Positions 9,424-18,007 of a stretch of DNA of 64,000 nt are shown here, one piece after another. The translations under genes were made by a program, and so were the position numbers. The notes under the pieces were generated by a model. The model was not told where the DNA came from, did not search any database, and saw nothing but the letters and a program-made list of their open reading frames with translations. The stretch spans positions 1-64,000 of the forward strand of contig CALUMX010000008.1 in NCBI GenBank assembly GCA_944321875.1, written 5' to 3'. The first letter of the stretch is position 1; every line of letters begins with the position of its first letter. This DNA is from an uncultured Muribaculaceae bacterium. GTDB taxonomy: Bacteria > Bacteroidota > Bacteroidia > Bacteroidales > Muribaculaceae.

Positions 9424-9539
9424 CTTTTTTTTATCGGAACCCCCACTATCATCCGCCATATTTCCCACGAAAAATCGCAAGAAAAGCCAATATAAATTTT
9501 ACCAAATGAAAGCAAAATAATGAAAAAATCGCAAAATGC

Positions 9540-9570
9540 TTTGTATTAGCGCAAAAAATGCGTATCTTTG
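9540..9570 (+). promoter_or_regulatory. Consensus promoter of the thioredoxin-fold gene
   Basis: TTTG (9540-9543), a 19-nt spacer and TATCTTTG (9563-9570) form one of the best consensus promoters in the window. The predicted start near 9577 leaves a leader of about 110 nt before the ATG at 9687. Confidence 0.8.
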
Positions 9571-9590
9571 CAGAAATTTTTAGAAAAAAT

Positions 9591-9664
9591 AGAGAGAAAG
9601 AGTTCTCTCTTTCGCCGAAAATCGGCAGGGGCTTTTCTCAGGTGGACTCCCAAGAAAGCCCTTA
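9591..9664 (+). promoter_or_regulatory. Structured 5' leader with three consecutive hairpins
   Basis: Between the promoter and the start codon three stems lie back to back. Hairpin 1 is AGAGAGAA/TTCTCTCT with loop AGAG (9591-9610, perfect 8 bp). Hairpin 2 is GCCGA/TCGGC with an AAA loop (9614-9626). Hairpin 3 is GGGCTTT/AAAGCCC extended by CT/AG past a bulge (9629-9661). No T-run follows, so it is not a plain terminator. I do not recognise it as a named riboswitch. It may be a cis-regulatory leader, a stabilising 5' UTR or a small RNA. Confidence 0.6.
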
Positions 9665-9686
9665 GTATGGACTCTAATTTATTTTA

Positions 9687-10172
9687 ATGAGGAAAATTTT
9701 AGCAACGATTGCGGTTTTCGCAATCCTTCTGTCATTCACCTCAGCACACAACGCCAATGACGTCGATACAAAAATTGATGCATTCGCGCCCAACTTCAAG
9801 GTTTCCAATAAAAACACCGAATTATCGCTGAGTGAATTAAGAGGAAATTATGTTCTCGTAAACTTCTGGTCGTCAGACAATGCTGACTCAAGAATCCGCA
9901 ATATCGAATACGACCGTTTTACGAACAACAACGATGCTGTCAGCTATGTGTCAATCAACTTTGACGACAATTCAAAACTTTTTCAGGAAGTATTGAAAAA
10001 TGACAGAATCAACTCGGAAACGCAATTTCATTTAGAAGATGGAAAAGAAAATGAAGTGTATAAGCGGTTCCATCTTGAGAATGGATTCAACAGTTTCCTG
10101 ATTAGCCGCGAAGGTAAAATCATGGCGGTGAATCCAAGCAAGCAAAAATTGACTGAACTTTTATGTCAATAA
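9687..10172 (+). CDS. Exported thioredoxin-fold protein lacking the CxxC motif
   Basis: The protein has 161 aa with a Sec signal (1-~20, ending TSA). The rest fits the AhpC/TSA-TlpA-like thioredoxin fold: an APNFKVSN...LSLSELRGNYVLVNFW segment precedes the place where WCxxC normally sits. Here it reads WSSDNADSR (61-69), with Asn65 and Ser68 where the two cysteines would be. The mature protein has only one cysteine, near the C-terminus. The cis-Pro region is also divergent, so redox activity is unlikely. It may be a structural, binding or chaperone derivative. It is expressed from a strong promoter with an unusual structured leader and ends at its own terminator. Confidence 0.8.
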   Translation: MRKILATIAVFAILLSFTSAHNANDVDTKIDAFAPNFKVSNKNTELSLSELRGNYVLVNFWSSDNADSRIRNIEYDRFTNNNDAVSYVSINFDDNSKLFQEVLKNDRINSETQFHLEDGKENEVYKRFHLENGFNSFLISREGKIMAVNPSKQKLTELLCQ

Positions 10173-10181
10173 CCACAGAAG

Positions 10182-10223
10182 CCGGAACAGTTGTATGTTT
10201 CATACGAATTGGTCCGGTTTTTT
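10182..10223 (+). terminator. Intrinsic terminator after the thioredoxin-fold gene
   Basis: CCGGA...TCCGG closes an imperfect hairpin with an inner TTGTATG/CATACGAA stem and a TTTTTT run. Confidence 0.75.
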
Positions 10224-10300
10224 AGTGCAAAAATGTGCCATATTTTTTTGGCATATTTTTTGCCGCTTTATCAAAAAAAGTAAATTAGCTAAATCACACT

Positions 10301-12733
10301 ATGATAAAATTTAAGAACGGACTTTACGCAGACGAATCTTCTACCCCAATTTGCTCTGTTTTCACCAATTTCGAAGACGATGCAAACAACGGCGATATTG
10401 AGAAGCAGATTCTGACAAACGATATTCCCATTCTGGCATTGCGCAATATGGTGCTATTCCCTGATGTGGCAATTCCTGTGGCTGTAGGACGAAAGAAATC
10501 TCTCGCCCTCATCAAGGCTGCCCAGAACAAGAAGCTCCAGATTGGCGTCGTATGCCAAAAGGACGAAAGCGATGACGACCCGGGCTTTGCCGAGTTGCAT
10601 TCCGTCGGCGTTGTCGCTGAGATTATCAAGGTTCTCGAATTCCCTGACAACACAACCAATGTGATACTTCAGGGACGCCATACTTTTAAATTGGAATCAA
10701 TTACCAGCGAGACTCCTTATCTCAAAGGCAACATTCAGTTGATTGACGAGGAATTCCCGATGGAGAACGACAAGGAATTCGAGGTTCTGATTGACAGCCT
10801 TCGCGACACTACCATCGGCATGCTGGAAAAGATGGGCGGACGCATGAATGAATTGATTTTTGCCATCAAAAATATCGAGCATCCCGTCCACCTTGTAAAC
10901 TTCCTGTGTGTCAACTCTCCGCTCGACGCCGCTATCAAGCAACGCCTGCTTTCGACTTTCTCGATTAAGCAGCGCGCACTGAGCTTGTTCTCACACATGA
11001 ACAGGGAGGCTCAACTCGTCGAAATCCGCGCTGACATCGAATCCAAAACTCAGCGCGACATTTCAGAGCAGCAACGCGCACATTTCCTCCAACAGCAAAT
11101 CCGCACTATTCAGGATGAGCTGGGTGATACTGACGACCAAGACATTGACAATCTCTACAAACGAGCTTCCGAGAAGAAATGGGGCAAAGAGCAGCAAGAG
11201 GCCTTTGAGAAGGAAATGAAGCGACTGGAGCGTCTACAGCCTCAGTCACCGGACTATTCTGTCCAATTCAACTACATAGAGACATTGCTCGACCTGCCAT
11301 GGGGAGAGTTTACAACCGATAATTTCAATCTCGACAACGCGGAGAAGCAACTCAACAAGGACCATTACGGACTTGACAACGTCAAAGACCGCATTTTGGA
11401 GCATCTCGCCGTATTGAAACTCCGTGGCGACATGAAAGCCCCGATTTTGTGCCTGTACGGACCTCCGGGAGTCGGCAAGACTTCTTTGGGACGCTCTATT
11501 GCCGATGCGCTTCACCGCAAATATGTCAGAATATCTCTCGGTGGACTGCATGACGAGGCCGAAATCAGAGGTCATAGAAAAACGTACATCGGAGCTATGC
11601 CCGGCCGCATAATTCAAAGCTTGATTAAGAGCAAAAGCTCAAACCCGGTGTTTGTACTCGACGAAATCGACAAACTCGGCAAAGATTTTAAAGGCGACCC
11701 GGCCTCTGCCTTGCTTGAAGTGCTTGACCCTGAACAGAACTGTCATTTCCATGACAACTATATCGACATGGACTATGACCTGTCCAACGTGATGTTCATC
11801 GCCACTGCCAACACGCTGTCGACACTCTCTCAGCCATTGCTCGACCGTATGGAACTCATCGAGGTTTCCGGCTACATTCTCGAGGAAAAAATTGAGATTG
11901 CCAAGAAATATCTTGTTCCCAAGCAGTTGGTAGAACACGGATTTGAGAAAAAGGAAATCGAGTTTCCTAAGGCAACACTAACAAAGATTATCGAGTCCTA
12001 TACAAGAGAATCCGGAGTCAGAACGCTTGATAAGAAAATTGCCAAAGTACTGCGCCGAATAGCGAGAGAAAAGGCATTAGGAAAAGAATATCCGAAATCA
12101 ATTACTCCGGCTCTGCTTAAGACTTACCTTGGCACGGAGGAGTTTTCTTCCGACAAATACGAAGGCAACGACCAGATTGGCGTCGTAACAGGCCTTGCAT
12201 GGACTGCCGTAGGCGGTGAGATTCTCTTTATCGAATCATCTCTGTCAAAAGGCAAAGGAGAAAAACTCACTCTTACAGGCAATCTGGGCGATGTGATGAA
12301 AGAATCGGCTGTTATCGCACTCCAATACCTGAAGGCGAATGCTGCTAAATTTGGCATTGACGAAACAGCATTCGAGAGCTTCAATGTGCACATCCACGTT
12401 CCAGAAGGTGCAATTCCTAAGGACGGACCTTCTGCCGGTATCACAATGGCTACCTCTTTGGCTTCTTCATTCACACATCGAAAAGTCAAGGACCACATCG
12501 CAATGACCGGAGAAATCACACTTCGTGGAAAAGTGCTGCCGGTTGGTGGTATCAAAGAAAAGATTCTCGCTGCCAAACGTGCAGGCATCAAAGAAATTAT
12601 TCTTTCTAAAGAAAACCGAAAGGACATTGAGGACATAAAGGAAATCTATCTGAAAGGACTCAAATTCCACTACGTTTCAACAATCAAGGACGTACTTGAC
12701 ATTGCACTGACAAACGAGGTTGTAAAAGACTAA
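10301..12733 (+). CDS. lon: ATP-dependent protease Lon
   Basis: The 810-aa LonA protease degrades misfolded and regulatory proteins in the cytoplasm. The N-terminal substrate-binding domain spans ~40-240 (starts [20 protein letters not shown]), then a coiled helical region, the AAA+ module with Walker A GPPGVGKT (387-394) and Walker [10 protein letters not shown], and the C-terminal peptidase with the Ser-Lys dyad: Ser711 in [10 protein letters not shown] and Lys754 in [11 protein letters not shown]. Length is normal for the family, with about 40 extra acidic N-terminal residues. It is monocistronic, between two terminators. No clear promoter was found upstream. Confidence 0.97.
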   Translation: MIKFKNGLYADESSTPICSVFTNFEDDANNGDIEKQILTNDIPILALRNMVLFPDVAIPVAVGRKKSLALIKAAQNKKLQIGVVCQKDESDDDPGFAELHSVGVVAEIIKVLEFPDNTTNVILQGRHTFKLESITSETPYLKGNIQLIDEEFPMENDKEFEVLIDSLRDTTIGMLEKMGGRMNELIFAIKNIEHPVHLVNFLCVNSPLDAAIKQRLLSTFSIKQRALSLFSHMNREAQLVEIRADIESKTQRDISEQQRAHFLQQQIRTIQDELGDTDDQDIDNLYKRASEKKWGKEQQEAFEKEMKRLERLQPQSPDYSVQFNYIETLLDLPWGEFTTDNFNLDNAEKQLNKDHYGLDNVKDRILEHLAVLKLRGDMKAPILCLYGPPGVGKTSLGRSIADALHRKYVRISLGGLHDEAEIRGHRKTYIGAMPGRIIQSLIKSKSSNPVFVLDEIDKLGKDFKGDPASALLEVLDPEQNCHFHDNYIDMDYDLSNVMFIATANTLSTLSQPLLDRMELIEVSGYILEEKIEIAKKYLVPKQLVEHGFEKKEIEFPKATLTKIIESYTRESGVRTLDKKIAKVLRRIAREKALGKEYPKSITPALLKTYLGTEEFSSDKYEGNDQIGVVTGLAWTAVGGEILFIESSLSKGKGEKLTLTGNLGDVMKESAVIALQYLKANAAKFGIDETAFESFNVHIHVPEGAIPKDGPSAGITMATSLASSFTHRKVKDHIAMTGEITLRGKVLPVGGIKEKILAAKRAGIKEIILSKENRKDIEDIKEIYLKGLKFHYVSTIKDVLDIALTNEVVKD

Positions 12734-12752
12734 TCCAACCACACAATAAGAG

Positions 12753-12792
12753 ATAGGGGTATTGGTAATAAAACCAATACCCCTATTTTTTA
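12753..12792 (+). terminator. Intrinsic terminator after lon
   Basis: ATAGGGGTATTGGT / ACCAATACCCCTAT form a perfect 14-bp stem with a 6-nt loop and a TTTTTT tail. Confidence 0.92.
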
Positions 12793-13057
12793 TCCAAACA
12801 ACAGCAAACTCCCAATTTGCACAAAGCCAGATAACACATCAAATATATGATAATACCTCATCTCAGTACTCCAAAATAATCAATCATTCAGCAAAATTCG
12901 ACATTTACAAACACACCTACCGCCCCAAGTTATCTCCAACAAAGATTCATCCCACAGGCCCACAAAGCGACTATCGGACACTACACATCAGCACGATACG
13001 CAGCCTACCACAAACTCATAAATTTCAAAATAACCATTCTGTGCACAAAACTTTATC
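12793..13057 (+). other. Gene-free spacer, strikingly poor in G on the plus strand
   Basis: There are about 265 bp between the convergent lon and tonB terminators. The plus strand is rich in A and C and has few G residues. The frames that stay open encode low-complexity S/T/Q/H-rich peptides without family features. No RNA gene, repeat or promoter is convincing. Confidence 0.5.
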
Positions 13058-13059
13058 AT

Positions 13060-13097
13060 AAAAAAACAGGAGGGCAGACTGAATGTCTGTCCTCCTG
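13060..13097 (-). terminator. Intrinsic terminator of the exbB-tonB operon
   Basis: On the minus strand CAGGAGGACAGAC/GTCTGCCCTCCTG (13-bp stem, one mismatch, 5-nt loop) is followed by seven T residues (13066-13060). Confidence 0.9.
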
Positions 13098-13119
13098 AAT
13101 ATTTGTTAGTCAGCTTATA

Positions 13120-13971
13120 TTACTGAAGTTTGAATGTTACAGGCAATGTGTACCATACGTTCACAGGCTGACCGTTTTGCTTACCCGGAATGAAGTTCGG
13201 GAGTTTCTTACAAACGCGGATTGCCTCGTTATCCAAATCACGGTCTACGCTACGTACAACCTTAACGTTGCCAATAGCACCAGTCTTAGTTACGACGAAT
13301 TGAACGATTACACGACCTTGAACACCATTCTCGATTGCCATTGGCGGATAAACCAAGTTATCACCGATGAACTTGTAAAGCGCAGCGTCACCACCAGGGA
13401 ACTCAGGCTTCTGTTCTACGAAAGTGAAGACCTTTTCAGGTTCTTTTTCTTTCGGCTTCTCTTGAATGATCTCAACTTTTTGTTCAGTAATCTTGCTGAT
13501 ATCATCAGTACCATCATCGAAATCGAGGGCACCGGCGATTGCCGTGTTCTGTTCCAAGTCAGATTGAGATTTCACTTCGTCTTCCTCCTTAACTTCAGAG
13601 TCATCAACGATAGCGATTTCTGTCATCTTTTGTTGGTTAACAATTTCTTCCGGCGGAGTTTCCGGTTGCTCAATTTCAATAACAACTTCTTCTTCCATTT
13701 CCTCTTCCGGCTCTTCAGCATCAATCATAGCCATTTGCTCTTGTTGAGCTGCTGCCGCAAGCATTTCACGCTCTGCAATCTGCTGCTGAACCTTCACGAA
13801 TGTGAAAATCAAAGCAGAAACGACAGCCAAGCCGATAAGTACGAAAATGAACGCTTTATTGTGACGGATATCAGAAGCCTTACGGAGCTGATATGCACCA
13901 AAATCTTTGTTCTTACCTTCAAAGATTATGTCACGCCACTCTTTTGATGAAAGATCTACATCTTTTGCCAT
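13120..13971 (-). CDS. tonB: TonB energy transducer
   Basis: This 283-aa inner-membrane-anchored periplasmic protein passes proton-motive force from ExbB/ExbD to outer-membrane receptors. A cytoplasmic N-terminus (~1-38) carries EWRDIIFEGKNKDFGAYQLRK, a motif common to Bacteroidetes TonBs. One TM helix (~41-60) follows, then a long acidic/Pro-rich spacer (~80-190, many Glu). The C-terminal TonB domain (~190-283) has PEFPGGDAALYKFIGDNLVYP, GRVIVQFVV and LPVTFKLQ. It is the last gene of exbB-exbD-exbD-tonB, 44 bp after exbD, before a strong terminator. Confidence 0.95.
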   Translation of the reverse strand: MAKDVDLSSKEWRDIIFEGKNKDFGAYQLRKASDIRHNKAFIFVLIGLAVVSALIFTFVKVQQQIAEREMLAAAAQQEQMAMIDAEEPEEEMEEEVVIEIEQPETPPEEIVNQQKMTEIAIVDDSEVKEEDEVKSQSDLEQNTAIAGALDFDDGTDDISKITEQKVEIIQEKPKEKEPEKVFTFVEQKPEFPGGDAALYKFIGDNLVYPPMAIENGVQGRVIVQFVVTKTGAIGNVKVVRSVDRDLDNEAIRVCKKLPNFIPGKQNGQPVNVWYTLPVTFKLQ

Positions 13972-14015
13972 TTTTTCTTTTCTTTAAGATTCAACAATAA
14001 ACTTCGACCCATTCA

Positions 14016-14744
14016 TCACTTTTTGCGAGGATGCTTTGTCAAATAATCCTTCAACAGGATAGAGTCCTGATGATTGAGGTTATCAATCTGGAATGTATTG
14101 ATACCATTGATCTGCATCTCGTCAAGAGCACTTACCAAGTTTGCAAATGAAGCTTCCGGAGTAGCCTTAATGATTACAACGGGCTTATCTTCAATCTTGT
14201 CAGAGCTAATGATTTCCTTTGACCGTTTCTGATACTCTTCGTTGGAAATCTTTTCAGCCTGCCACTCCTTCTGGAGTTCATCAAGCTGCTTTACAACTTC
14301 CTTATTCTTGATGCGAAGGACATCACGAATTTGGTCAACAACACCGGCATTAACTGTACCGTTTCCTTGTTCCGGCTCCTTGATGTTGTTTTCTGTAATA
14401 ACACCATCCTCGCCTACACCTGGCTTACCTTCATAATAGTAAACATAGTTACCAAGGATACGTCCCGGCTTCTTGCCGTCTTCCGATTCAGCACGTTCAG
14501 AATCCACAATGATTGTGAACGCCTCTGATTGCTTTGCTTTGTTTTGGTTTTCCTTCTCAACCTTTTCGTTTGTCGGGAGAATAATGTTCAAAGTCTGAGA
14601 CTTGAGCATAGTGGTACAAAGCATAAAGAACGTAATCAGAAGCATGTTCATGTCAACCATCGGAGTGAAGTCGACATGGATGTGCATTTTCTTTTGGGCG
14701 CCTTTTTTCTTTTCACCGCCGCCGCTTTGTTCTATTTGTGCCAT
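14016..14744 (-). CDS. exbD: ExbD-family protein, second copy
   Basis: The protein has 242 aa. A single TM helix (~28-48) contains the essential Asp in FTPMVDMNMLLITFFML, the proton-carrying residue of ExbD/TolR. The periplasmic part is about 190 residues, well above the ~140 aa total of classical ExbD, because a charged insert (about 60-170, rich in E/K/Q) interrupts the domain before its conserved end (VIIKATPEASFANLVSALDEMQ). It starts 1 bp after the preceding exbD stops, so the two are translationally linked. It forms the stator with ExbB. Confidence 0.93.
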   Translation of the reverse strand: MAQIEQSGGGEKKKGAQKKMHIHVDFTPMVDMNMLLITFFMLCTTMLKSQTLNIILPTNEKVEKENQNKAKQSEAFTIIVDSERAESEDGKKPGRILGNYVYYYEGKPGVGEDGVITENNIKEPEQGNGTVNAGVVDQIRDVLRIKNKEVVKQLDELQKEWQAEKISNEEYQKRSKEIISSDKIEDKPVVIIKATPEASFANLVSALDEMQINGINTFQIDNLNHQDSILLKDYLTKHPRKK

Positions 14745-14745
14745 A

Positions 14746-15495
14746 CTATTTATTCTCCTTTAAAGAGGTCATTAAAGTAAACCTATTCATCTTCATTGTT
14801 TGCAGGTTGTCCATTACAACGTGAACTACAGAATAAGGTGTAGTTTCATCAGCTTTAACGGCAATAACCTTACCTTGACGAAGCAAATCAAATGCTGTAC
14901 CCTCTTTGTCGATTGTACCGTCCGGCTTCTCTACGTCACACTTGATATCTTGTGCAACTGTCTGATAAGCCTGCATCCAGATTTGGAATTCGTTAGGATT
15001 TGATTGGAACTCCTTACGAGAGTCAATAGGAATTCCGGCCATGTTACCGGGTTGATCCGGTTTCATTGCAAGGTCTTGTTCCTGTGGAGTCATACTCAAG
15101 ATAGCTGGAAGATTAGCAAATGAGCAACCAAACATGCTGAGGCTGCTGAATGCTTGAACCTGAGCTTGAGTCAACTGTAGAGGTTTGTCCTTATGAAGCT
15201 TGTTGTATGTAGCAACTGCTTGCTCCAATACTTTCATTCGTACCGTGTCGCTCGGCATACTCTCCGCACCAGTGAAAGAAATGAACACGTGTTCTTCCGG
15301 GTCTACAAGCACTGTCACCAAGTTAGACGCTGGGACAGCCAACTGAGACACTGAAGACGGTGTCTTTACAGTCACAGGTTCTTTCTGCAAAAAGGTTGAA
15401 GTCAACATGAAGAATGTAAGCAAAAGAACAGTCACGTCACTCATCGCCGTCATGTCGATGAGCGTGCTTTTCCTTTTGATTTTTACTCTTCCCAT
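14746..15495 (-). CDS. exbD: ExbD-family protein, first copy
   Basis: The protein has 249 aa. The TM helix (~14-36) carries the Asp of MTAMSDVTVLLLTFFML. The periplasmic domain begins with the standard VTVKTPSS..VTVLVDPEEHVFISF strands. It is then expanded by a central insert (about 90-190) before the terminal KADETTPYSVVHVVMDNLQ segment. It differs from the second ExbD in sequence, so the two may form a heteromeric stator. It lies 29 bp after exbB. Confidence 0.93.
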   Translation of the reverse strand: MGRVKIKRKSTLIDMTAMSDVTVLLLTFFMLTSTFLQKEPVTVKTPSSVSQLAVPASNLVTVLVDPEEHVFISFTGAESMPSDTVRMKVLEQAVATYNKLHKDKPLQLTQAQVQAFSSLSMFGCSFANLPAILSMTPQEQDLAMKPDQPGNMAGIPIDSRKEFQSNPNEFQIWMQAYQTVAQDIKCDVEKPDGTIDKEGTAFDLLRQGKVIAVKADETTPYSVVHVVMDNLQTMKMNRFTLMTSLKENK

Positions 15496-15524
15496 ATTTT
15501 TAATTTTTTACCTTAAGTTACAGA

Positions 15525-16373
15525 TTAGTGAGTAGCTGCGAATGTTTGTACGATAGAGAAACCGATTTCGTCGATTGCGTAAGTAAGATTATCGATCTTA
15601 TTTGTGTAGAAGTTGTAAGAGATAACGGCCAAAGCACCAGTTGCAATACCGAATGCAGTATTGATAAGGGCCTCAGAGATACCTACTGAAAGTGCCATTG
15701 AGTCAACAGAACCACCACCAGCACCAAGAGCGGCGAATGAACGGATCATACCGATAACCGTACCGAGAAGACCGACGAGAGTACCGAGTGTTGTCAAAGT
15801 TGCAACGATCGGAAGGTTTTGTTGCAATGCCGGCATTTCCAAAGCTGTAGCTTCTTCAACTGCTTGCTGCAAAGAAGTAAGTTTTTGTTCCTTAGTCAAC
15901 ATTGTGTTAGCATCCATTTCTTTGTACTTCAACAGAGCTGAAGATACTACGGCTGCAACACTACCTTGTTGCTTAGCGCAAAGTTTCTGTGCACCTTCGA
16001 TATCGTTCTTAACGAGACATTTCTTAACTTCAGCAACGAACTTAGAAATGCTACCTTTACCTTTAGCGCTGCTAAGAGCGATCCAACGTTCTACTGACAA
16101 TACGATTACTGTCAAGAACAAAGTTTGAAGAACAGGCACGATAACACCACCCATGTAGATTGTTCCTAAGAAGTCACCAGGAAGTGGGTGCCCTGTTGCG
16201 GGATCGAAGTGGCTCGGATCACCGAATACAAACTTGTACAAGCAAACAGCAACAACTGCACAGCAGATGATTACCATAAATGCATTTTTGATACCACGAA
16301 CCTTGTGTTCGCCTTGCGCTTTAGCTTTTGCTGCCACAGGTTTTTGTGGAGTGTTAGGCTTTTGAGCTTCCAT
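15525..16373 (-). CDS. exbB: ExbB/TolQ/MotA-family proton channel
   Basis: The protein has 282 aa. An N-terminal Ala/Lys-rich cytoplasmic tail (~1-28) is followed by TM1 (~30-50), TM at ~70-95 (YMGGVIVPVLQTLFLTVIVL), a cytoplasmic domain, and two helices with the family signatures LGTLVGLLGTVIGMIRSFAAL and GISEALINTAFGIATGALAV. The extra first TM and proline-rich tail are usual in Bacteroidetes. It is first in the operon feeding exbD-exbD-tonB and has its own promoter at 16470-16501. Confidence 0.95.
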   Translation of the reverse strand: MEAQKPNTPQKPVAAKAKAQGEHKVRGIKNAFMVIICCAVVAVCLYKFVFGDPSHFDPATGHPLPGDFLGTIYMGGVIVPVLQTLFLTVIVLSVERWIALSSAKGKGSISKFVAEVKKCLVKNDIEGAQKLCAKQQGSVAAVVSSALLKYKEMDANTMLTKEQKLTSLQQAVEEATALEMPALQQNLPIVATLTTLGTLVGLLGTVIGMIRSFAALGAGGGSVDSMALSVGISEALINTAFGIATGALAVISYNFYTNKIDNLTYAIDEIGFSIVQTFAATH

Positions 16374-16469
16374 AATTAAATTGTTTTGTTGTTTAAATTA
16401 GTTTAAAATAGTTAATAATGTCAATATATCTTTAAAAGACTTTTTCTACCACTATCCTAATTTTACCGA

Positions 16470-16501
16470 CAAATGTATTACAATATTTTTATATATCCAA
16501 A
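16470..16501 (-). promoter_or_regulatory. Promoter of exbB-exbD-exbD-tonB
   Basis: On the minus strand TTTG (16501-16498), a 20-nt spacer and TACATTTG (16477-16470) fit the consensus. The start near 16463 gives an AT-rich leader of about 90 nt. Confidence 0.65.
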
Positions 16502-16612
16502 GCAGTGATACTTTTTTTTAATTTTCATCTTATTTTTTAAGACTAATATAATTTTCGTTTCTCTTGGCTAAAAGTTTTCACACCTTAATTTTATCATAGC
16601 AATTTTTTTTAG

Positions 16613-16620
16613 TACTTTTG
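16613..16620 (+). promoter_or_regulatory. -7 element of the nqr operon
   Basis: TACTTTTG matches TAnnTTTG, 35 nt before the nqrA ATG at 16655. No -33 element is clear at the normal spacing. Confidence 0.55.
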
Positions 16621-16654
16621 ACACAAAAATAACACCAATTTAATACTCGCAATA

Positions 16655-17995
16655 ATGCTTGACTTAATACGAATTAAGAAAGGATTAGACCTGAACCTTA
16701 TCGGCGAGGCCGATGGCAAGGTTTCCCAGCCGACCGGCATTTCGGGAGAATACGCCATCATTCCTGACGATTTTTATGGTCTGATTCCCAAACTGCTCAA
16801 AAAAGAAGGTGAGACAGTTTTATCCGGAGAAGCAGTGCTCTATGACAAAAATCATCCGGAAGTAGTTGTCACCTCTCCTGTCAGCGGAACCATCAAGAAA
16901 ATCATCCGTGGCGAACGCCGCAAGATTCTCGCTGTAGTGATTGAGGCTGGAAGTGAGCCGCAGACGGCTAAGACATTCAAAACAGACGCCGGTTCTGCCG
17001 AGCAAGTCAAAACAACCCTCCTGGAGTCCGGACTTTGGGCTTTGATGCGCCAACGTCCCTACGGTATCATTCCAGACAAAGATGTTACGCCACGAGACAT
17101 ATTCGTGACCACATTTGATTCCGCTCCATTGGCTCCCGACCATTGCCTTATGATGGACGGCAACGAAGCCAACTTCGAGAAGGGATTGTCAATTTTGGCT
17201 AAGCTGACAAACGGGAATGTATATATAGGTGTAACACCCAATCATCCTTATGAGTCAAAGAGTGCTACATCTGTCATTTTTGAAGGCCCCCACCCCGCCG
17301 GCAACGTAGGAACACAAATTGCCCACATCGCACCGGTCAATAAAGGTGAGACCGTATGGGCTTTGGACGCAGAGACAGTTATCCGCATCGGAAAGCTGTT
17401 CACAGAGGGAAAAGTCGACTACTCCTGCATTGTGACTATCGCCGGAGAGAAAGTCAAGACTCCTCAAAATGTAAAGACGACAATGGGCATTTCCCTGAAG
17501 ACACTTCTCGGAAACAACATTGACGGAAACAATACCCGAATCATCGCCGGAAACGTATTGACCGGAGTTCAGGAACAACTCGAGGGTTTCCTGCATTTCC
17601 CATACAGACAGATTACAGCCATCCCCGAAATCAGCAACGACTGCGAATTTATGGGATGGGCCTCACTCAGCCCCAAGAAATACAGTGCAAGCCGCACATT
17701 CTTCTCCTGGCTGATGCCGAAAAGCAAAAAATACAGTTTTGACGCAAAAATCAACGGCGGCGAGCGTGCCATCATCATGGCCGGCGAATACGACAAAGTA
17801 TTCCCAATGGACATCTATGCGGAATACCTTATTAAAGCCATCATCGCCCGCGACATTGACAAGATGGAGCAACTCGGCATCTACGAGGTCGTGCCTGAAG
17901 ATTTCGCGTTGTGTGAATTTATCGATACATCCAAGATTGAGCTACAACGGATAGTAAAGGAAGGCTTGGATTATCTCAGAAAAGAAACCAACTAA
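16655..17995 (+). CDS. nqrA: Na+-translocating NADH:quinone oxidoreductase subunit A
   Basis: This 446-aa peripheral subunit implicated in quinone binding opens a complete nqrABCDEF operon. The start MLDLIRIKKGLDLNLIGEAD, the lipoyl-like segment GETVLSGEAVLYDKNHPEVVVTSPVSG-type region (~50-90), and the C-terminal DEFA-type region PEDFALCEFIDTSKIELQRIV are typical. Length matches the family (~445-450 aa). The complex oxidises NADH, reduces menaquinone and pumps Na+, a main respiratory entry point in Bacteroidales. The ATG follows a -7 box by 35 nt. Confidence 0.97.
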   Translation: MLDLIRIKKGLDLNLIGEADGKVSQPTGISGEYAIIPDDFYGLIPKLLKKEGETVLSGEAVLYDKNHPEVVVTSPVSGTIKKIIRGERRKILAVVIEAGSEPQTAKTFKTDAGSAEQVKTTLLESGLWALMRQRPYGIIPDKDVTPRDIFVTTFDSAPLAPDHCLMMDGNEANFEKGLSILAKLTNGNVYIGVTPNHPYESKSATSVIFEGPHPAGNVGTQIAHIAPVNKGETVWALDAETVIRIGKLFTEGKVDYSCIVTIAGEKVKTPQNVKTTMGISLKTLLGNNIDGNNTRIIAGNVLTGVQEQLEGFLHFPYRQITAIPEISNDCEFMGWASLSPKKYSASRTFFSWLMPKSKKYSFDAKINGGERAIIMAGEYDKVFPMDIYAEYLIKAIIARDIDKMEQLGIYEVVPEDFALCEFIDTSKIELQRIVKEGLDYLRKETN

Positions 17996-18007
17996 AACCC
18001 AACAATC

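Noticed and set aside
12762..13061. 99-codon frame downstream of lon
   Set aside because: It begins inside the lon terminator and encodes a low-complexity S/T/Q/H peptide.
13177..13947. 256-codon open frame antisense to tonB
   Set aside because: It encodes a Phe/Leu/Asn/Asp-biased peptide that mirrors the acidic spacer of TonB on the other strand; no family features.
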